From positions 1-43,200 of the forward strand of contig JADFNG010000011.1 in NCBI GenBank assembly GCA_022563505.1: a DNA stretch of 43,200 bases. The letters run 5' to 3'. The translations under genes and the position numbers were made by a program. Below, piece after piece: positions 17,610-26,593 of the stretch. This DNA comes from Pseudomonadota bacterium (GTDB lineage: Bacteria > Pseudomonadota > Gammaproteobacteria > Steroidobacterales > Woeseiaceae). The notes under the pieces are model-generated. The model saw only the letters and a list, made by a program, of their open reading frames with translations. It did not search any database and was not told the origin of the DNA. The stretch's first letter is position 1. The number at the start of each line of letters is the position of its first letter.

Positions 17610-17993
17610 ATGATCTTCAGCATAATTCGACAAGTTGCGACGGCCAGCATTGCCCTGTGCCTGCTGATTTCTGTCAACGCGGACGCTCACCACTCGGCGG
17701 CAGCCTATGATGTAGAAAAAAATATTGCGGTCACCGGTGTCATCAAGTCATTTCGCTGGAAGAATCCGCACACATTAGTCAGCCTGGCGGTCACCGATGA
17801 AGACGGCACAGTCGTGATCTGGAAATTCGAAGGCAATGGTGCCAGCAACCTGGTACGAAACGGCTGGAAGCGATCAATGCTCAAGGTTGGCGATCACGTC
17901 ACTGTTCATGCGAACCCCTTGAAAAATGGCAAACCCGGCGGCCGACTGCAAGGTGCGACACTGACCGACGGCAGCCTGGTCGGACAAAAATAA
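17610..17993 (+). CDS. DUF6152 family exported protein (copy 2)
   Basis: A 127-residue exported protein. A signal peptide (core ATASIALCLLISVNADA) is followed at once by the family motif HHSAAAYD. The domain contains VTGVIKSFRWKNPHTLVSLAVTDEDG, RNGWKRSMLKVGDHVTV and a closing GGRLQGATL, which is a close match to the DUF6152 pattern as I know it. ATG 17610 is chosen because it begins the signal peptide, with AGGGA upstream; the frame is open to 17520. Its stop overlaps an ATG of the next reading frame as TAATG, so it is coupled to the downstream secreted protein. Role unknown; such pairs recur in Proteobacteria. Confidence 0.82.
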   Translation: MIFSIIRQVATASIALCLLISVNADAHHSAAAYDVEKNIAVTGVIKSFRWKNPHTLVSLAVTDEDGTVVIWKFEGNGASNLVRNGWKRSMLKVGDHVTVHANPLKNGKPGGRLQGATLTDGSLVGQK

Positions 17994-18010
17994 TGGCACG
18001 GAGTATCGCG

Positions 18011-18814
18011 ATGAGTACCCGCATCCTCCTGTTGCTACTGATCACCGGTGTGCTGCTAACCCATCCCTGCGAGGCGTCGGCAGCAGAGGACAGGACCGGA
18101 CCACCAGTAAACGAGAACGGCCAACGACTCAACGCACTCGCACCGGCAAACCTCGCTTTGCCACGCCCTGCGGCACCGTTCGACCTGACCGGCACCTGGA
18201 CCACGAATTTTCGCTGGCCGGAAAACGAGGCAACGGGTGGCTACGAGTTCTTCCCATTGCCGAAACTGAAACCGCAAGCAGCGGCTCTCTATGCCGAAAA
18301 GCAAAAAGCCTTTGCCGCGGGAAAAACATTTCGTGACGATGCGGGCCTGTGCTTTCCACCGGGAATGCCAAGAATGATGACCCGTGTCTGGCCGCTGATG
18401 ATCATGCAATACCCCACGATCCTCGTCATGATCAGCGGCTTTGACAACGGCTTGCGCATGATCTTCCTTGATGGTCGCGAGCACACAGAATATGACTACC
18501 TCATTCCCAGCTACCAGGGTGATTCGATCGGGCACTGGGAAGATGACACGCTTGTGATCACGACAACCGGCCTCGAACCCGAACGCCACTGGATGCAACA
18601 AGGCATCCCGATGAGCGAGGAATTATTGATCGAAGAACGCATCACCGTGTCCGCGGATGGCCAAACCATGAAACTGCAGATGACGTTCACCGACCCGGTC
18701 AACTGGGAAGGCGAATGGAAAACCACAAAATACTTTCGCTTCTCCGACACCGCAGAAATCACCGAAGTCAATTGCCTGCCCGCCATCACCAACGAAGGCA
18801 TTCAGGGCCTGTAG
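18011..18814 (+). CDS. Secreted protein of unknown function, partner of DUF6152
   Basis: A 267-residue exported protein (signal peptide core ILLLLLITGVLLT). Visible blocks are FDLTGTWTTNFRWPE, CFPPGMPRMMTRVWPLMIMQ, ILVMISGFDNGLRMIFLDGREH and GDSIGHWEDDTLVITT. This pattern is found in uncharacterised proteins that often neighbour DUF6152 genes. No catalytic motif is recognised; the beta-rich blocks suggest a lipocalin-like or beta-barrel fold, which is inference. ATG 18011 has GGAG eight bases upstream; ATG 17993, overlapping the stop of the DUF6152 gene, is the alternative. Translationally coupled pair. Confidence 0.7.
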   Translation: MSTRILLLLLITGVLLTHPCEASAAEDRTGPPVNENGQRLNALAPANLALPRPAAPFDLTGTWTTNFRWPENEATGGYEFFPLPKLKPQAAALYAEKQKAFAAGKTFRDDAGLCFPPGMPRMMTRVWPLMIMQYPTILVMISGFDNGLRMIFLDGREHTEYDYLIPSYQGDSIGHWEDDTLVITTTGLEPERHWMQQGIPMSEELLIEERITVSADGQTMKLQMTFTDPVNWEGEWKTTKYFRFSDTAEITEVNCLPAITNEGIQGL

Positions 18815-18868
18815 TTGACTGTAGAATAGATTCCACCACTCGCCTATAATTTGGGCTGCCACGATCAA

Positions 18869-18919
18869 GGATTCGCGTGGTGAGATCGGTCTCCGAGACC
18901 GATCTCACCACACGAATCC
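18869..18919. repeat. Long near-perfect inverted repeat (25-bp arms)
   Basis: Arms 18869-18893 and 18895-18919 are complementary at 24 of 25 positions, the exception being a C/A that becomes G-U-like in one strand, with only one base between them. It lies downstream of the secreted protein gene and 49 bases before the gamma-glutamyltransferase start. There is no U tract after it. A TATAAT sequence at 18845-18850 just upstream could be a -10 element, which would place the hairpin at the very 5' end of the ggt transcript. Confidence 0.75.
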
Positions 18920-18968
18920 GTAGCACCACTATCCTCAACACGCCCTATCGATTACAGGTAATTCAAGT

Positions 18969-20699
18969 ATGACCACAGCAAGATTTTCTTCAGCCTTACT
19001 CGCATGCACATTACTGCTGTCGGGTTGCGGCCCATCAAGCGAACAACAGTCAGCCGCGGTTTCATCCGGCGTTGCAACAACAGAAATCACAAGAACCGCT
19101 GCGGTTGCCATACCCGACGAGTACGGCGCACAGATCAGCGAGGATATCCTGCGTGCCGGTGGCAACGCCGTGGATGCAGCAGTAGCGACCGGGTTTTCGC
19201 TGGCCGTAACTTTTTTCGATGCCGGTAACATAGGCGGCGGTGGTTTCATGCTGATCCACATGGATGGTGAGACCACGTTTCTCGACTACCGCGAGACGGC
19301 GCCGCTGGCGGCACATAAGGATATGTATCTCGACGAAAATGGCGATGTGATCGATAACGCGAGCTTGATTGGTGGTCAGGCGGCGGGTGTTCCCGGCACG
19401 GTTGCAGGTCTTTGGGAGGCGCACAGGCGCTTCGGCAAACTGCCCTGGAAAGACGTGGTGATGCCGGCCGTAAGACTGGCCGAGAATGGATTTCTGCCCG
19501 CCGACATTCTCATTAAGGACGTTCATGATGTCTATGACTGGTTCGGAGAAAGCACGAATTTCAACGAACATTTTGCGGCAATGCAAAACGGCGAGTTATT
19601 CAAACAACCAGAGCTTGCGAAGACATTGCGACGCATCGCAGACCTTGGTGTGGATGATTTCTACCGGGGTGAAACCGCGCGACTGATTGTGGCTCAAATG
19701 GGCAGAAGTAATGGTTTGATCACTGCGCAAGACCTCGATAATTACAGGGCCATCTGGCGCGAACCCTTGCGTGCCGATTGGCGCGATTACGAAATTGTTT
19801 CCGCACCGCCACCCAGTTCGGGCGGGTTTGCCGTGATCCAGCTTTTGAAGATGAAGGATTACTTGCGGCACGATTTCGAGGGGTTGGCGCACAACTCCCC
19901 GCAGTACATTCATCTGGTGGCGGAGATGGAGAAACGGGTTTTCGCCGACCGGGCTGAATATCTGGGTGACCCGGCGTTCGTCGATATCAAGCTCGACAAG
20001 CTGATCAGCGAAGAATACATCGCCCGACGTGCGGCAGAGGTGAACCTGGAACAGATATCCGAACTCGACGGCGTGGAACCCGGGCTGGAATCACCGGATA
20101 CGACGCACTATTCCATTGTCGATCAATGGGGAAATGCTGTTTCGAACACTTATACGATCAACTGGTATTTCGGTAGTGGTGTTGTTGTGGAGGGAGCTGG
20201 ATTTCTGCTGAACAATGAAATGGATGACTTTAGTGTCAAGCCCGGGGTGCCGAACGTCTTTGGTGTCGTTGGTAACACGGCCAATGAGATTCAACCCGGC
20301 AAACGGATGTTGTCATCGATGTCACCAACCATGTTGTTGCAGGACAACGAAGTCGAAATGGTGCTGGGAACGCCGGGTGGATCGACAATATTTACGTCCG
20401 TATTCCAGACGATTACCAATATCCTGGATTTCGACATGACCCCGCTGGAAGCTGTCGGTGCAACTCGCTTTCATCACCAACTACTGCCACCGGACCTGGT
20501 CACATACAGTGTTACGCGGCCACTGCCGCAGGAGACGATTCGGGCTCTGGGAGACCGGGGCTATCGCCTTGAGCCGCACGGTTTCGAGTTCGGCGACGTG
20601 CAGGTGATTTTGCGTAACAAGAACAGCTGGGTTCCCGCTTCGGATCCTCGAGACCGCGGCGACGCGAGACTCATATCGATCGCGGAAAAACCGGACTGA
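18969..20699 (+). CDS. ggt: Gamma-glutamyltransferase / glutathione hydrolase, lipoprotein
   Basis: A 576-residue exported Ntn-hydrolase that cleaves the gamma-glutamyl bond of glutathione and related compounds. The precursor cleaves itself before a conserved Thr, which is Thr378 in SPDTTHYSIVD. Upstream marks are GGNAVDAAVATGFSLAVT (about 65-82) and the GNIGGGGFM block; the small subunit has SSMSPT and GTPGGSTI. The N-terminus is a lipoprotein signal (LLLSGC, lipobox at about residues 17-20), so the enzyme is probably lipid-anchored on the periplasmic side rather than soluble. Full length for the family. The hairpin at 18869 lies in its likely leader. Confidence 0.95.
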   Translation: MTTARFSSALLACTLLLSGCGPSSEQQSAAVSSGVATTEITRTAAVAIPDEYGAQISEDILRAGGNAVDAAVATGFSLAVTFFDAGNIGGGGFMLIHMDGETTFLDYRETAPLAAHKDMYLDENGDVIDNASLIGGQAAGVPGTVAGLWEAHRRFGKLPWKDVVMPAVRLAENGFLPADILIKDVHDVYDWFGESTNFNEHFAAMQNGELFKQPELAKTLRRIADLGVDDFYRGETARLIVAQMGRSNGLITAQDLDNYRAIWREPLRADWRDYEIVSAPPPSSGGFAVIQLLKMKDYLRHDFEGLAHNSPQYIHLVAEMEKRVFADRAEYLGDPAFVDIKLDKLISEEYIARRAAEVNLEQISELDGVEPGLESPDTTHYSIVDQWGNAVSNTYTINWYFGSGVVVEGAGFLLNNEMDDFSVKPGVPNVFGVVGNTANEIQPGKRMLSSMSPTMLLQDNEVEMVLGTPGGSTIFTSVFQTITNILDFDMTPLEAVGATRFHHQLLPPDLVTYSVTRPLPQETIRALGDRGYRLEPHGFEFGDVQVILRNKNSWVPASDPRDRGDARLISIAEKPD

Positions 20700-20775
20700 T
20701 ACCAACGCCTGCCAACTATCCGAATTCCTCTTCCGGATCGACGGTGGCGAGGTCGGTAACGACACTCTATGCTTT

Positions 20776-21633
20776 CTATGCGGGCTCGACATGCACAGAA
20801 ATGTCGACAACTTCGAACTGAGCTTCAAGAAGATGTTCAACCGCGTCCGCGATGGCATGCGATGCGACGGTTGAGAGCGTGGGGGATACCGTCACAATAA
20901 CGTCCACAGCGCGGTCAGGACCGACCCAGCGAGAGCGAACGCGCGGCACTTCGATCACTCCGTGCACTGCGCTGATCGCGGCGATCAATTTTTCCGGCTC
21001 AATGGCCATCTCATCGACCAACACAGGCACGACGCTGCGAAACAGTCCGAACGCGAGATAAAGAATCACGGCAGCGACACCGAGCGCGCAGGCAGTATCG
21101 AGCCAGGGATAACCGCGTACTGAGAGCTGCCAGCCAATAATGACGACAATGGTGGTCAGTACGTCCGCAAAGGTATGGCTCGCATCAGCCAGTAAAATCG
21201 CTGATTTAAGGCGCTTGGCCCAGTAGCGTTGCCAGGTCGCGATGGCGATATTGATCATCAAGACCACGATCATCAGGTACAAACCCCATGAGCTCATGCG
21301 CGGCTGCACGTTGTCCCGCGTTAATGCACGAATCGCGATTTCAATTGCGATGGTCGCAAGCAACGTCGCTAATACGAACACCGCCAGCATTTCGAATTTC
21401 TGGTGGCCGTAGGGATGTTCCCTGTCCGCTGGCTGGTTGGAAGCACGAATCACTATCCACGCAATGACGTTGTTGACAATATCCGTCAGGGAGTGAACCG
21501 CATCGGCAATCACCGCCATGGATCCGGTTGAGAATCCGACAATGGATTTCAGCCCCAGAACGAATACGTTGGCGGACCCTTCAAGGACCAGCAGGCGCAG
21601 GATCAGGGCTTCGCGGTTTTTGTCGTCCCTCAA
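20776..21633 (-). CDS. Cation diffusion facilitator (CDF) transporter
   Basis: A 285-residue inner-membrane divalent-metal/proton antiporter with six predicted helices and a short cytoplasmic C-terminal domain (about 205-285). Both membrane metal-site motifs are present: DAVHSLTD in helix 2 and DASHTFAD in helix 5. HPYGHQKFEM follows helix 2, as in zinc/iron/cobalt CDFs. The metal cannot be assigned. TTG 21633 is chosen: it overlaps the glk stop as TTGA and GGAG lies eight bases upstream; the frame is open to a TTG at 21651. So it is translationally coupled to glk. Confidence 0.9.
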   Translation of the reverse strand: MRDDKNREALILRLLVLEGSANVFVLGLKSIVGFSTGSMAVIADAVHSLTDIVNNVIAWIVIRASNQPADREHPYGHQKFEMLAVFVLATLLATIAIEIAIRALTRDNVQPRMSSWGLYLMIVVLMINIAIATWQRYWAKRLKSAILLADASHTFADVLTTIVVIIGWQLSVRGYPWLDTACALGVAAVILYLAFGLFRSVVPVLVDEMAIEPEKLIAAISAVHGVIEVPRVRSRWVGPDRAVDVIVTVSPTLSTVASHAIADAVEHLLEAQFEVVDISVHVEPA

Positions 21634-22601
21634 GAAAATTCTCCGACGCAATAACTGGCGCCCAGCAAGCCGGGCTGCGGATAAATAACAAGTTGTGTCG
21701 GTATTTTCTCCAACAAAGCTCTTTGACGTCCCTTGTTTTCGAAACCCCGTCGAAAATCGCTTGCCGCCAGCATCTCGGGATATCGTTGCACAATGCCGCC
21801 GGCAATATAGATACCATCTGCCGCTCCAAATGCCAGCGCCAGGTCACCGGCCACCTGCCCCAGCGCCTCGAAAAATATTTGCACGGCATCGACCGCACAG
21901 GAGTCGCTATGGTCTGCCGCACGCGCAAACAAGTCAGCGCTTGATAGCTCGGTCCTTGCATCGCCACGCGCCCGGCTCAATGCCCGATAAATATTTTCCA
22001 CCCCCGGCCCGGACAGCAGTCGTTCGGTGGAAACCCGACCAAACTGCCTGGCCAAATCGGCGTAAATCTGCAATTGCACCGGGGTCTCAGGCGCAAACCC
22101 GACATGTCCTGCTTCGCCCGCAATTGGGAACAACGAATTGTCGCGCTGGCACAGGCCGACTGCGCCAAGACCGGTGCCCGGACCAACAACCGCAATCGTG
22201 AATTCCTGCCGATCCAGATCGCATCGAAGCGGAGACCCAATGGACACGAAATCTGCTGCACCGAGCAACGGGATTGCATAAGCGATCGCTTCGAAATCGT
22301 TGAGCAGTCTGATCGCCTCCGTATTGAACGCCTCACGGAGTTCCGCGATGTCGACATGCCATTGGTTGTTCGTTACGCGGACACCATCGCTCGCAACAGG
22401 GCCGGCGACGGCGAGGCAAATCGCCGTGGGCTGTTCAATGCCGATGCCCTCGAGATAGGCCCTGATGGCCAGGGTCGCCGTTGCAAAATTGTCGCAACGC
22501 AGTGCCTTTTGGCGCGAAAACCCGGCGCCGCTGCCATCGGCAACGGCGAAGCGCGCATTCGTGCCGCCAATATCACCTATCAAGAGGCATGTGCCTGTCA
22601 T
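21630..22601 (-). CDS. glk: Glucokinase
   Basis: A 323-residue cytoplasmic ATP:glucose 6-phosphotransferase of the Glk (bacterial, non-ROK) type. The phosphate-1 motif GDIGGTNARFAVAD (residues 9-22), the catalytic region LLNDFEAIAYAIP with Asp as base, GPGTGLGAV and the GEAGHVGFAP motif near residue 165 are all visible. Adenosine motif AGGIV lies near residue 267. Length matches E. coli Glk (321). ATG 22601 has only a weak upstream AAGTGACGG. It is the first gene of a two-gene unit with the CDF transporter, with overlapping stop and start. Confidence 0.94.
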   Translation of the reverse strand: MTGTCLLIGDIGGTNARFAVADGSGAGFSRQKALRCDNFATATLAIRAYLEGIGIEQPTAICLAVAGPVASDGVRVTNNQWHVDIAELREAFNTEAIRLLNDFEAIAYAIPLLGAADFVSIGSPLRCDLDRQEFTIAVVGPGTGLGAVGLCQRDNSLFPIAGEAGHVGFAPETPVQLQIYADLARQFGRVSTERLLSGPGVENIYRALSRARGDARTELSSADLFARAADHSDSCAVDAVQIFFEALGQVAGDLALAFGAADGIYIAGGIVQRYPEMLAASDFRRGFENKGRQRALLEKIPTQLVIYPQPGLLGASYCVGEFS

Positions 22602-22773
22602 TCGTCAGCCGTCACTTGGAATCATGATTAGAAAGAGAACCATGCAGATGGGTTGATCACCCTAATGCAGCGCCAATCTTAAAGGTATTTCGCAAGAGAT
22701 GCGCGTGTTGTGAGCGCATTATTCTCAGCCTCGTCACAACAATCTTTACTTACTTCTGCGGCTGGGTATAGAG

Positions 22774-22794
22774 TTCCGGTTTTCGCAACCGGAA
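22774..22794. promoter_or_regulatory. 8-bp hairpin just before the sdaA ribosome binding site
   Basis: TTCCGGTT (22774-22781) and AACCGGAA (22787-22794) are perfect complements around a 5-base loop. The GGAG ribosome binding site of sdaA starts four bases later. The position could affect translation start, but no known regulatory class is recognised. Confidence 0.4.
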
Positions 22795-22811
22795 TCGCGG
22801 AGTAACCGAAA

Positions 22812-24209
22812 TTGGCCATCAGCGTCTTTGAACTTTTCACGATTGGTATTGGTCCATCCAGTTCGCATACCGTAGGTCCGATGCGTGCTGCACGTCGATT
22901 TTCGATTCGACTTCAGGAACATGACTTGCTCGGCGATGTCTCTCGTGTCGCCATCCATTTGTACGGCTCGCTTGGGGCGACCGGTCGCGGACATGGCACC
23001 GACAAAGCCGTCATCCTTGGCCTGGAGGGTGCAGAACCCGAGACGGTGGACGTCGAGGGCATTGATGCGAGAATGGCGGCGATTCAGGAGCAGGGCTCGC
23101 TGTCGATACTCGGCAACCACCCTGTTCCATTCGATTTCCGTAACGATCTCGTTTTTGAGAAACGTGAGTCCCTGCCCGGCCACCCGAATGGCATGCGATT
23201 TATTGCCTTAGCGGCCGACGGCAGCGAACTGCTGTCACGAATTTATTATTCGGTCGGTGGCGGCTTTGTCGTCAATGAAAACAAAACCGATGGTCCGGTG
23301 ATTGTCGAATCATCGCGACAATTGCCCTTCCCTTTTGACAGCGGCGAAGAATTGCTTGCACTTTGCAAGCAAAATGACATCCCCATCAGCGAGTTGATGC
23401 TCCAAAACGAGCTTGCGTGGCGGGATGAAGACGAGATTCGTCGGGACTTGATGAGAATCTGGGAGGCGATGCAGGCCTGCGTGAAAAAGGGCTGCAAGAC
23501 CACGGGCTTGATGCCGGGCTTGAAAGTCAAACGTCGCGCCGCACTGCTTTACCAGCAACTGACCAGCCAGGCGGAAGCCGCTTTGAGGGATCCTTTGACG
23601 ATCATGGACTGGGTCAACCTCTACGCACTGGCTGTCAACGAAGAGAACGCGGCAGGCGGGCGCGTCGTAACGGCACCCACCAATGGGGCCGCGGGGATCA
23701 TTCCGGCAGTACTGCACTATTACGACCGATTCTGCGCAGGGGCGTCTGCTGACGGCATCGTGCGTTTCTTGCTGACGGCCGGCGCCGTCGGCATGCTGTT
23801 CAAGCGCAATGCTTCGATCAGCGGTGCGGAAGTCGGTTGTCAGGGTGAAGTGGGCTCGGCCTGCTCAATGGCGGCAGCCGGATTGACCGAGGTGCTCGGT
23901 GGCAGCCCGCCGCAAGTTGAAAACGCGGCAGAGATCGCGATGGAACACAATCTTGGACTCACCTGCGATCCAATCGGCGGCCTGGTACAAATACCTTGCA
24001 TCGAGAGAAATGCAATGGCCTCCGTGAAGGCCATCAATGCATCACGTCTCGCACTCCGTGGCGACGGCACGCATTTTGTATCGCTGGACAAGGTCATCCA
24101 GACCATGCGCGAAACCGGTCGTGACATGCATGACAAGTACAAAGAGACATCGCGCGGCGGGCTGGCCACGAATGTGATTGAAGTGCCGGTGAACTTTATT
24201 GAGTGCTAG
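22812..24209 (+). CDS. sdaA: L-serine ammonia-lyase (iron-sulfur type)
   Basis: A 465-residue cytoplasmic enzyme converting L-serine to pyruvate and ammonia with an oxygen-sensitive 4Fe-4S cluster. The beta-domain start is [20 protein letters not shown], with the characteristic [11 protein letters not shown] at residues 14-24. The catalytic domain has the cluster cysteines in [12 protein letters not shown] and [12 protein letters not shown]. Length equals that of single-chain SdaA/SdaB (about 455). The start must be TTG 22812, since the next ATG is inside the conserved domain; GGAG lies nine bases upstream. No sdaC-type transporter is adjacent. Confidence 0.95.
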   Translation: MAISVFELFTIGIGPSSSHTVGPMRAARRFSIRLQEHDLLGDVSRVAIHLYGSLGATGRGHGTDKAVILGLEGAEPETVDVEGIDARMAAIQEQGSLSILGNHPVPFDFRNDLVFEKRESLPGHPNGMRFIALAADGSELLSRIYYSVGGGFVVNENKTDGPVIVESSRQLPFPFDSGEELLALCKQNDIPISELMLQNELAWRDEDEIRRDLMRIWEAMQACVKKGCKTTGLMPGLKVKRRAALLYQQLTSQAEAALRDPLTIMDWVNLYALAVNEENAAGGRVVTAPTNGAAGIIPAVLHYYDRFCAGASADGIVRFLLTAGAVGMLFKRNASISGAEVGCQGEVGSACSMAAAGLTEVLGGSPPQVENAAEIAMEHNLGLTCDPIGGLVQIPCIERNAMASVKAINASRLALRGDGTHFVSLDKVIQTMRETGRDMHDKYKETSRGGLATNVIEVPVNFIEC

Positions 24210-24219
24210 TCAGCATTGC

Positions 24220-24292
24220 GGTCGCGCGTCAGGACACGCTCCAACAATTTTTCTATTGGCACCGTTGCAGGAGCGTGACCTGACGCGCGACC
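24220..24292. terminator. Long inverted repeat between convergent genes, probable bidirectional terminator
   Basis: Arms 24220-24242 and 24270-24292 pair at 22 of 23 positions around a 27-base loop; CAAC/GTTG extends pairing inside the loop. It sits between the ends of sdaA (plus) and the DUF442 gene (minus). The arms are unusually long and there is no U run, so it could also be an extragenic repeat element. Confidence 0.6.
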
Positions 24293-24345
24293 ACGGCAAA
24301 CTTGATCTAACTTGGTTCGAATCGCTCACGTCGTGCGGCAGCTGC

Positions 24346-24786
24346 TTAGCTATCAGGCACGGCGGTTGCGGATTGTGCAGCAAGCATGGCCCGCATGCCG
24401 GACAGGTCATAGCCCGCTCCTGAAGTAGCCGCCAGCACGGCATCAACATCCAGCGTTTTGGCTTCAACTAACGCCCACAAAGAGATTGATCGTGAACCCG
24501 TACGACAGAATGCGAGTATCGGCCCCATCGCGCTCGAACAGGTGCTCGCAAAGTCTTCAATATTCTGTGCACTGATTTTTCCGGGCACGACCGGGATGTG
24601 GATATACGCCAGCCCCAGCGCTTCAGCCGCTGCCTCGATATCCGCTGAAGTTGGCTGACCCTGTACCTCATTATCCGGCCGGTTGTTAACAATGGTCTTG
24701 ATACCCTGCGCTGCAGCGATGCCAAGATCCGCAACCTCCAGTTGCCCAGCAACCGAGAAATGCGGGCTTACTTTCTTGATCTGCAT
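24346..24786 (-). CDS. DUF442 / TIGR01244 family sulfurtransferase-phosphatase-like protein
   Basis: A 146-residue cytoplasmic protein of the DUF442 family (also called the BLH N-domain), which has a dual-specificity-phosphatase-like fold. In sulfide-oxidation proteins it acts, as far as known, as a sulfurtransferase or persulfide partner. The P-loop-like FCRTGSRS with the nucleophilic Cys and Arg is at about residues 97-104, preceded by a NNRPDNE motif at about 34-40. It is encoded last in the operon behind the persulfide dioxygenase-like gene and a TauE exporter. In Xylella and Agrobacterium the DUF442 domain is fused to the dioxygenase (BLH); here it is free-standing. Overlap of activities is inference. 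Confidence 0.85.
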   Translation of the reverse strand: MQIKKVSPHFSVAGQLEVADLGIAAAQGIKTIVNNRPDNEVQGQPTSADIEAAAEALGLAYIHIPVVPGKISAQNIEDFASTCSSAMGPILAFCRTGSRSISLWALVEAKTLDVDAVLAATSGAGYDLSGMRAMLAAQSATAVPDS

Positions 24787-24804
24787 GATTATCTGGTCTC
24801 CGAC

Positions 24805-25587
24805 TCAGGCAGCGAGCCCAAGTGCATCCGGTAATGAACGGGCGAGAATGTAAATGCCCATGACGATAAGAAATATGCCGAAGCCTTTCTTTAGTTTATC
24901 CTGCTGCACACGATGTGCAATCCTCGCGCCGGCAATACTGCCGACGATTCCCAGTCCTGTCACCACCATCAAGGTGTTCCAGTCGAGCTGCAGGTTCTGT
25001 GCCTCCAGCACAGCAATATATTTGTAGAATCCGCTGTACGATTTCATGGCAATGATCAACAGGCTTGTCGCAACCGCACTGCGCATCGACAGACCAGCCA
25101 GCAGTACGAGGGCCGGAACAATCAGGAATCCGCCACCAACACCAACCAGGCCGGTAAGAATCCCGACGATCAGGCCATCGATTGCGATCTTCCACACCGG
25201 GCGGGGCGCATGGCCAGGCAGATCCAGATTCACCGGACGCAACATCATGTATGACGCCAGCAGCATCACTATGGCAAACATCGTCAACTGCACGATACCC
25301 GGAACATACGCCGCAATCATCGCGCCTGAATACGTACCGGCCATACCCGGCAAACCGAACACCAAGACAATGCGCCAGTCGATCAGGTTTGCTTTGAGGA
25401 ATTGCAGGCTGCCCGCCAGAGCAATGGTCCCAACAATAAACAGCGAACCGGCGATCGCGACTTTTTCGTCCTGGCCGATCAAGTAAACCAATACCGGTAC
25501 GGTCAGGATCGAACCACCGGAACCCAGCAAGCCCAGGCTAAGCCCGATCGCAATTGCACCGGGCCACGCGAGTATTGGTACTGGCAT
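24805..25587 (-). CDS. TauE/SafE family exporter in the persulfide operon
   Basis: A 260-residue inner-membrane protein of the TauE/SafE family, about eight membrane segments. Two inverted halves carry glycine motifs: SLGLLGSGGSILTVP (near residues 17-31) and GILTGLVGVGGGFLIVP (about 142-158), the second close to the family consensus. It is in the middle of an operon: 62 bases after the persulfide dioxygenase-like gene and 18 bases before the DUF442 gene. By analogy with BigR operons it probably exports sulfite, the product of persulfide oxidation. GAGGTC lies seven bases before ATG 25587. Confidence 0.9.
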   Translation of the reverse strand: MPVPILAWPGAIAIGLSLGLLGSGGSILTVPVLVYLIGQDEKVAIAGSLFIVGTIALAGSLQFLKANLIDWRIVLVFGLPGMAGTYSGAMIAAYVPGIVQLTMFAIVMLLASYMMLRPVNLDLPGHAPRPVWKIAIDGLIVGILTGLVGVGGGFLIVPALVLLAGLSMRSAVATSLLIIAMKSYSGFYKYIAVLEAQNLQLDWNTLMVVTGLGIVGSIAGARIAHRVQQDKLKKGFGIFLIVMGIYILARSLPDALGLAA

Positions 25588-25649
25588 TACACGACCTCGA
25601 TTGCCTGGATCACAAAAAACTCGGGAACTGATATTTATTCTGTCGAGCG

Positions 25650-26513
25650 TTACGGGAACCTGTTCAGCGGAATCTTCAGATAGCTTACGTTGTTGCCTTC
25701 CGGTGGTGGAAAGTGACCGGCGCGAATATTGACCTGGATAGACGGCAAAATAAGTTTTGGCATACCAAGCGTCGCATCGCGCTCCGTTCGAAAAGCGACA
25801 AACTCTTCCCGACTGATACCCACATGAATATTAATATTCCCTTCACGTTCTTCGGCAACCGTCGTTTCCCAGGCGAATTTATCCCGTCCGGGCGCCTTGT
25901 AGTCATGGCACATGAACAGGCGTGTACTCTCTGGTAACGCGAAAAGTTTTTGCACGGAGTCATACAACATCGCCGCATCACCGCCGGGGAAATCACAGCG
26001 CGCTGTCCCGTAGTCCGGCATGAAGAGCGTGTCGCCGACGAAGCAGGCATCGCCGAATACATAACTATTGCACACGGGCGTATGCCCTGGCGTGTGTATT
26101 ACGTATCCCTCGATACCGCCGAGCATGATGGTGGCACCGTCAGCCAGTAATTCATCGAAATGGCTGCCGTCATCTGGCACATCCTGCAGATTGAAAACGT
26201 CGTTAAATACCGTTTGTATGCTGCCTATGCCAACACCGATGCCAATCTTTCCGCCCAACTTTTCCTTGAGGTATTGCGCCGCAGTCAGGTGATCTGCGTG
26301 GACGTGAGTTTCGAGAATCCATTCGACCGTTAAGTCACCCGATTCTACAAAAGCCACCACGCCGTCGGCCGATTCGGTCGACGATCGGCCCGACGCCGCA
26401 TCGTAATCCAGCACCGGATCGATCACCGCACACTTCTTGCTGCCGGGATCCACGACAACATAGGTCACCGTAAAAGTCGCGTGATCGAAAAATGCTTTTA
26501 TGTCTGGATTCAT
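25650..26513 (-). CDS. Persulfide dioxygenase-like MBL-fold protein (BLH/ETHE1 type)
   Basis: A 287-residue cytoplasmic MBL-fold protein of the glutathione-persulfide dioxygenase group, which oxidises sulfane sulfur to sulfite. The motif THVHADH at 69-75 is complete, with HTPGHTP later and the FVGDTLF and CHDYK motifs; the CHDY segment and YVVVDPGSKKCAVIDPVLD start are hallmarks of ETHE1/BLH dioxygenases. AGGGGGG lies seven bases upstream of ATG 26513. It is the first gene of an operon with TauE and DUF442. The likely operator at 26594-26615 is 80 bases upstream, next to the divergent gene. No sulfide:quinone reductase gene is in the window to feed it. Confidence 0.9.
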   Translation of the reverse strand: MNPDIKAFFDHATFTVTYVVVDPGSKKCAVIDPVLDYDAASGRSSTESADGVVAFVESGDLTVEWILETHVHADHLTAAQYLKEKLGGKIGIGVGIGSIQTVFNDVFNLQDVPDDGSHFDELLADGATIMLGGIEGYVIHTPGHTPVCNSYVFGDACFVGDTLFMPDYGTARCDFPGGDAAMLYDSVQKLFALPESTRLFMCHDYKAPGRDKFAWETTVAEEREGNINIHVGISREEFVAFRTERDATLGMPKLILPSIQVNIRAGHFPPPEGNNVSYLKIPLNRFP

Positions 26514-26593
26514 CGTTACCCCCCTGCGCTGGTCTGATCATCGAGCGTCGGCAGAATCGGCAATCGCCGCCAGTCGAGCTCGCCTCGGATTTG

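Noticed and set aside
22640-22811. Riboswitch (glycine or serine type) upstream of sdaA
   Set aside because: Only one simple hairpin found; no conserved aptamer pattern recognised.
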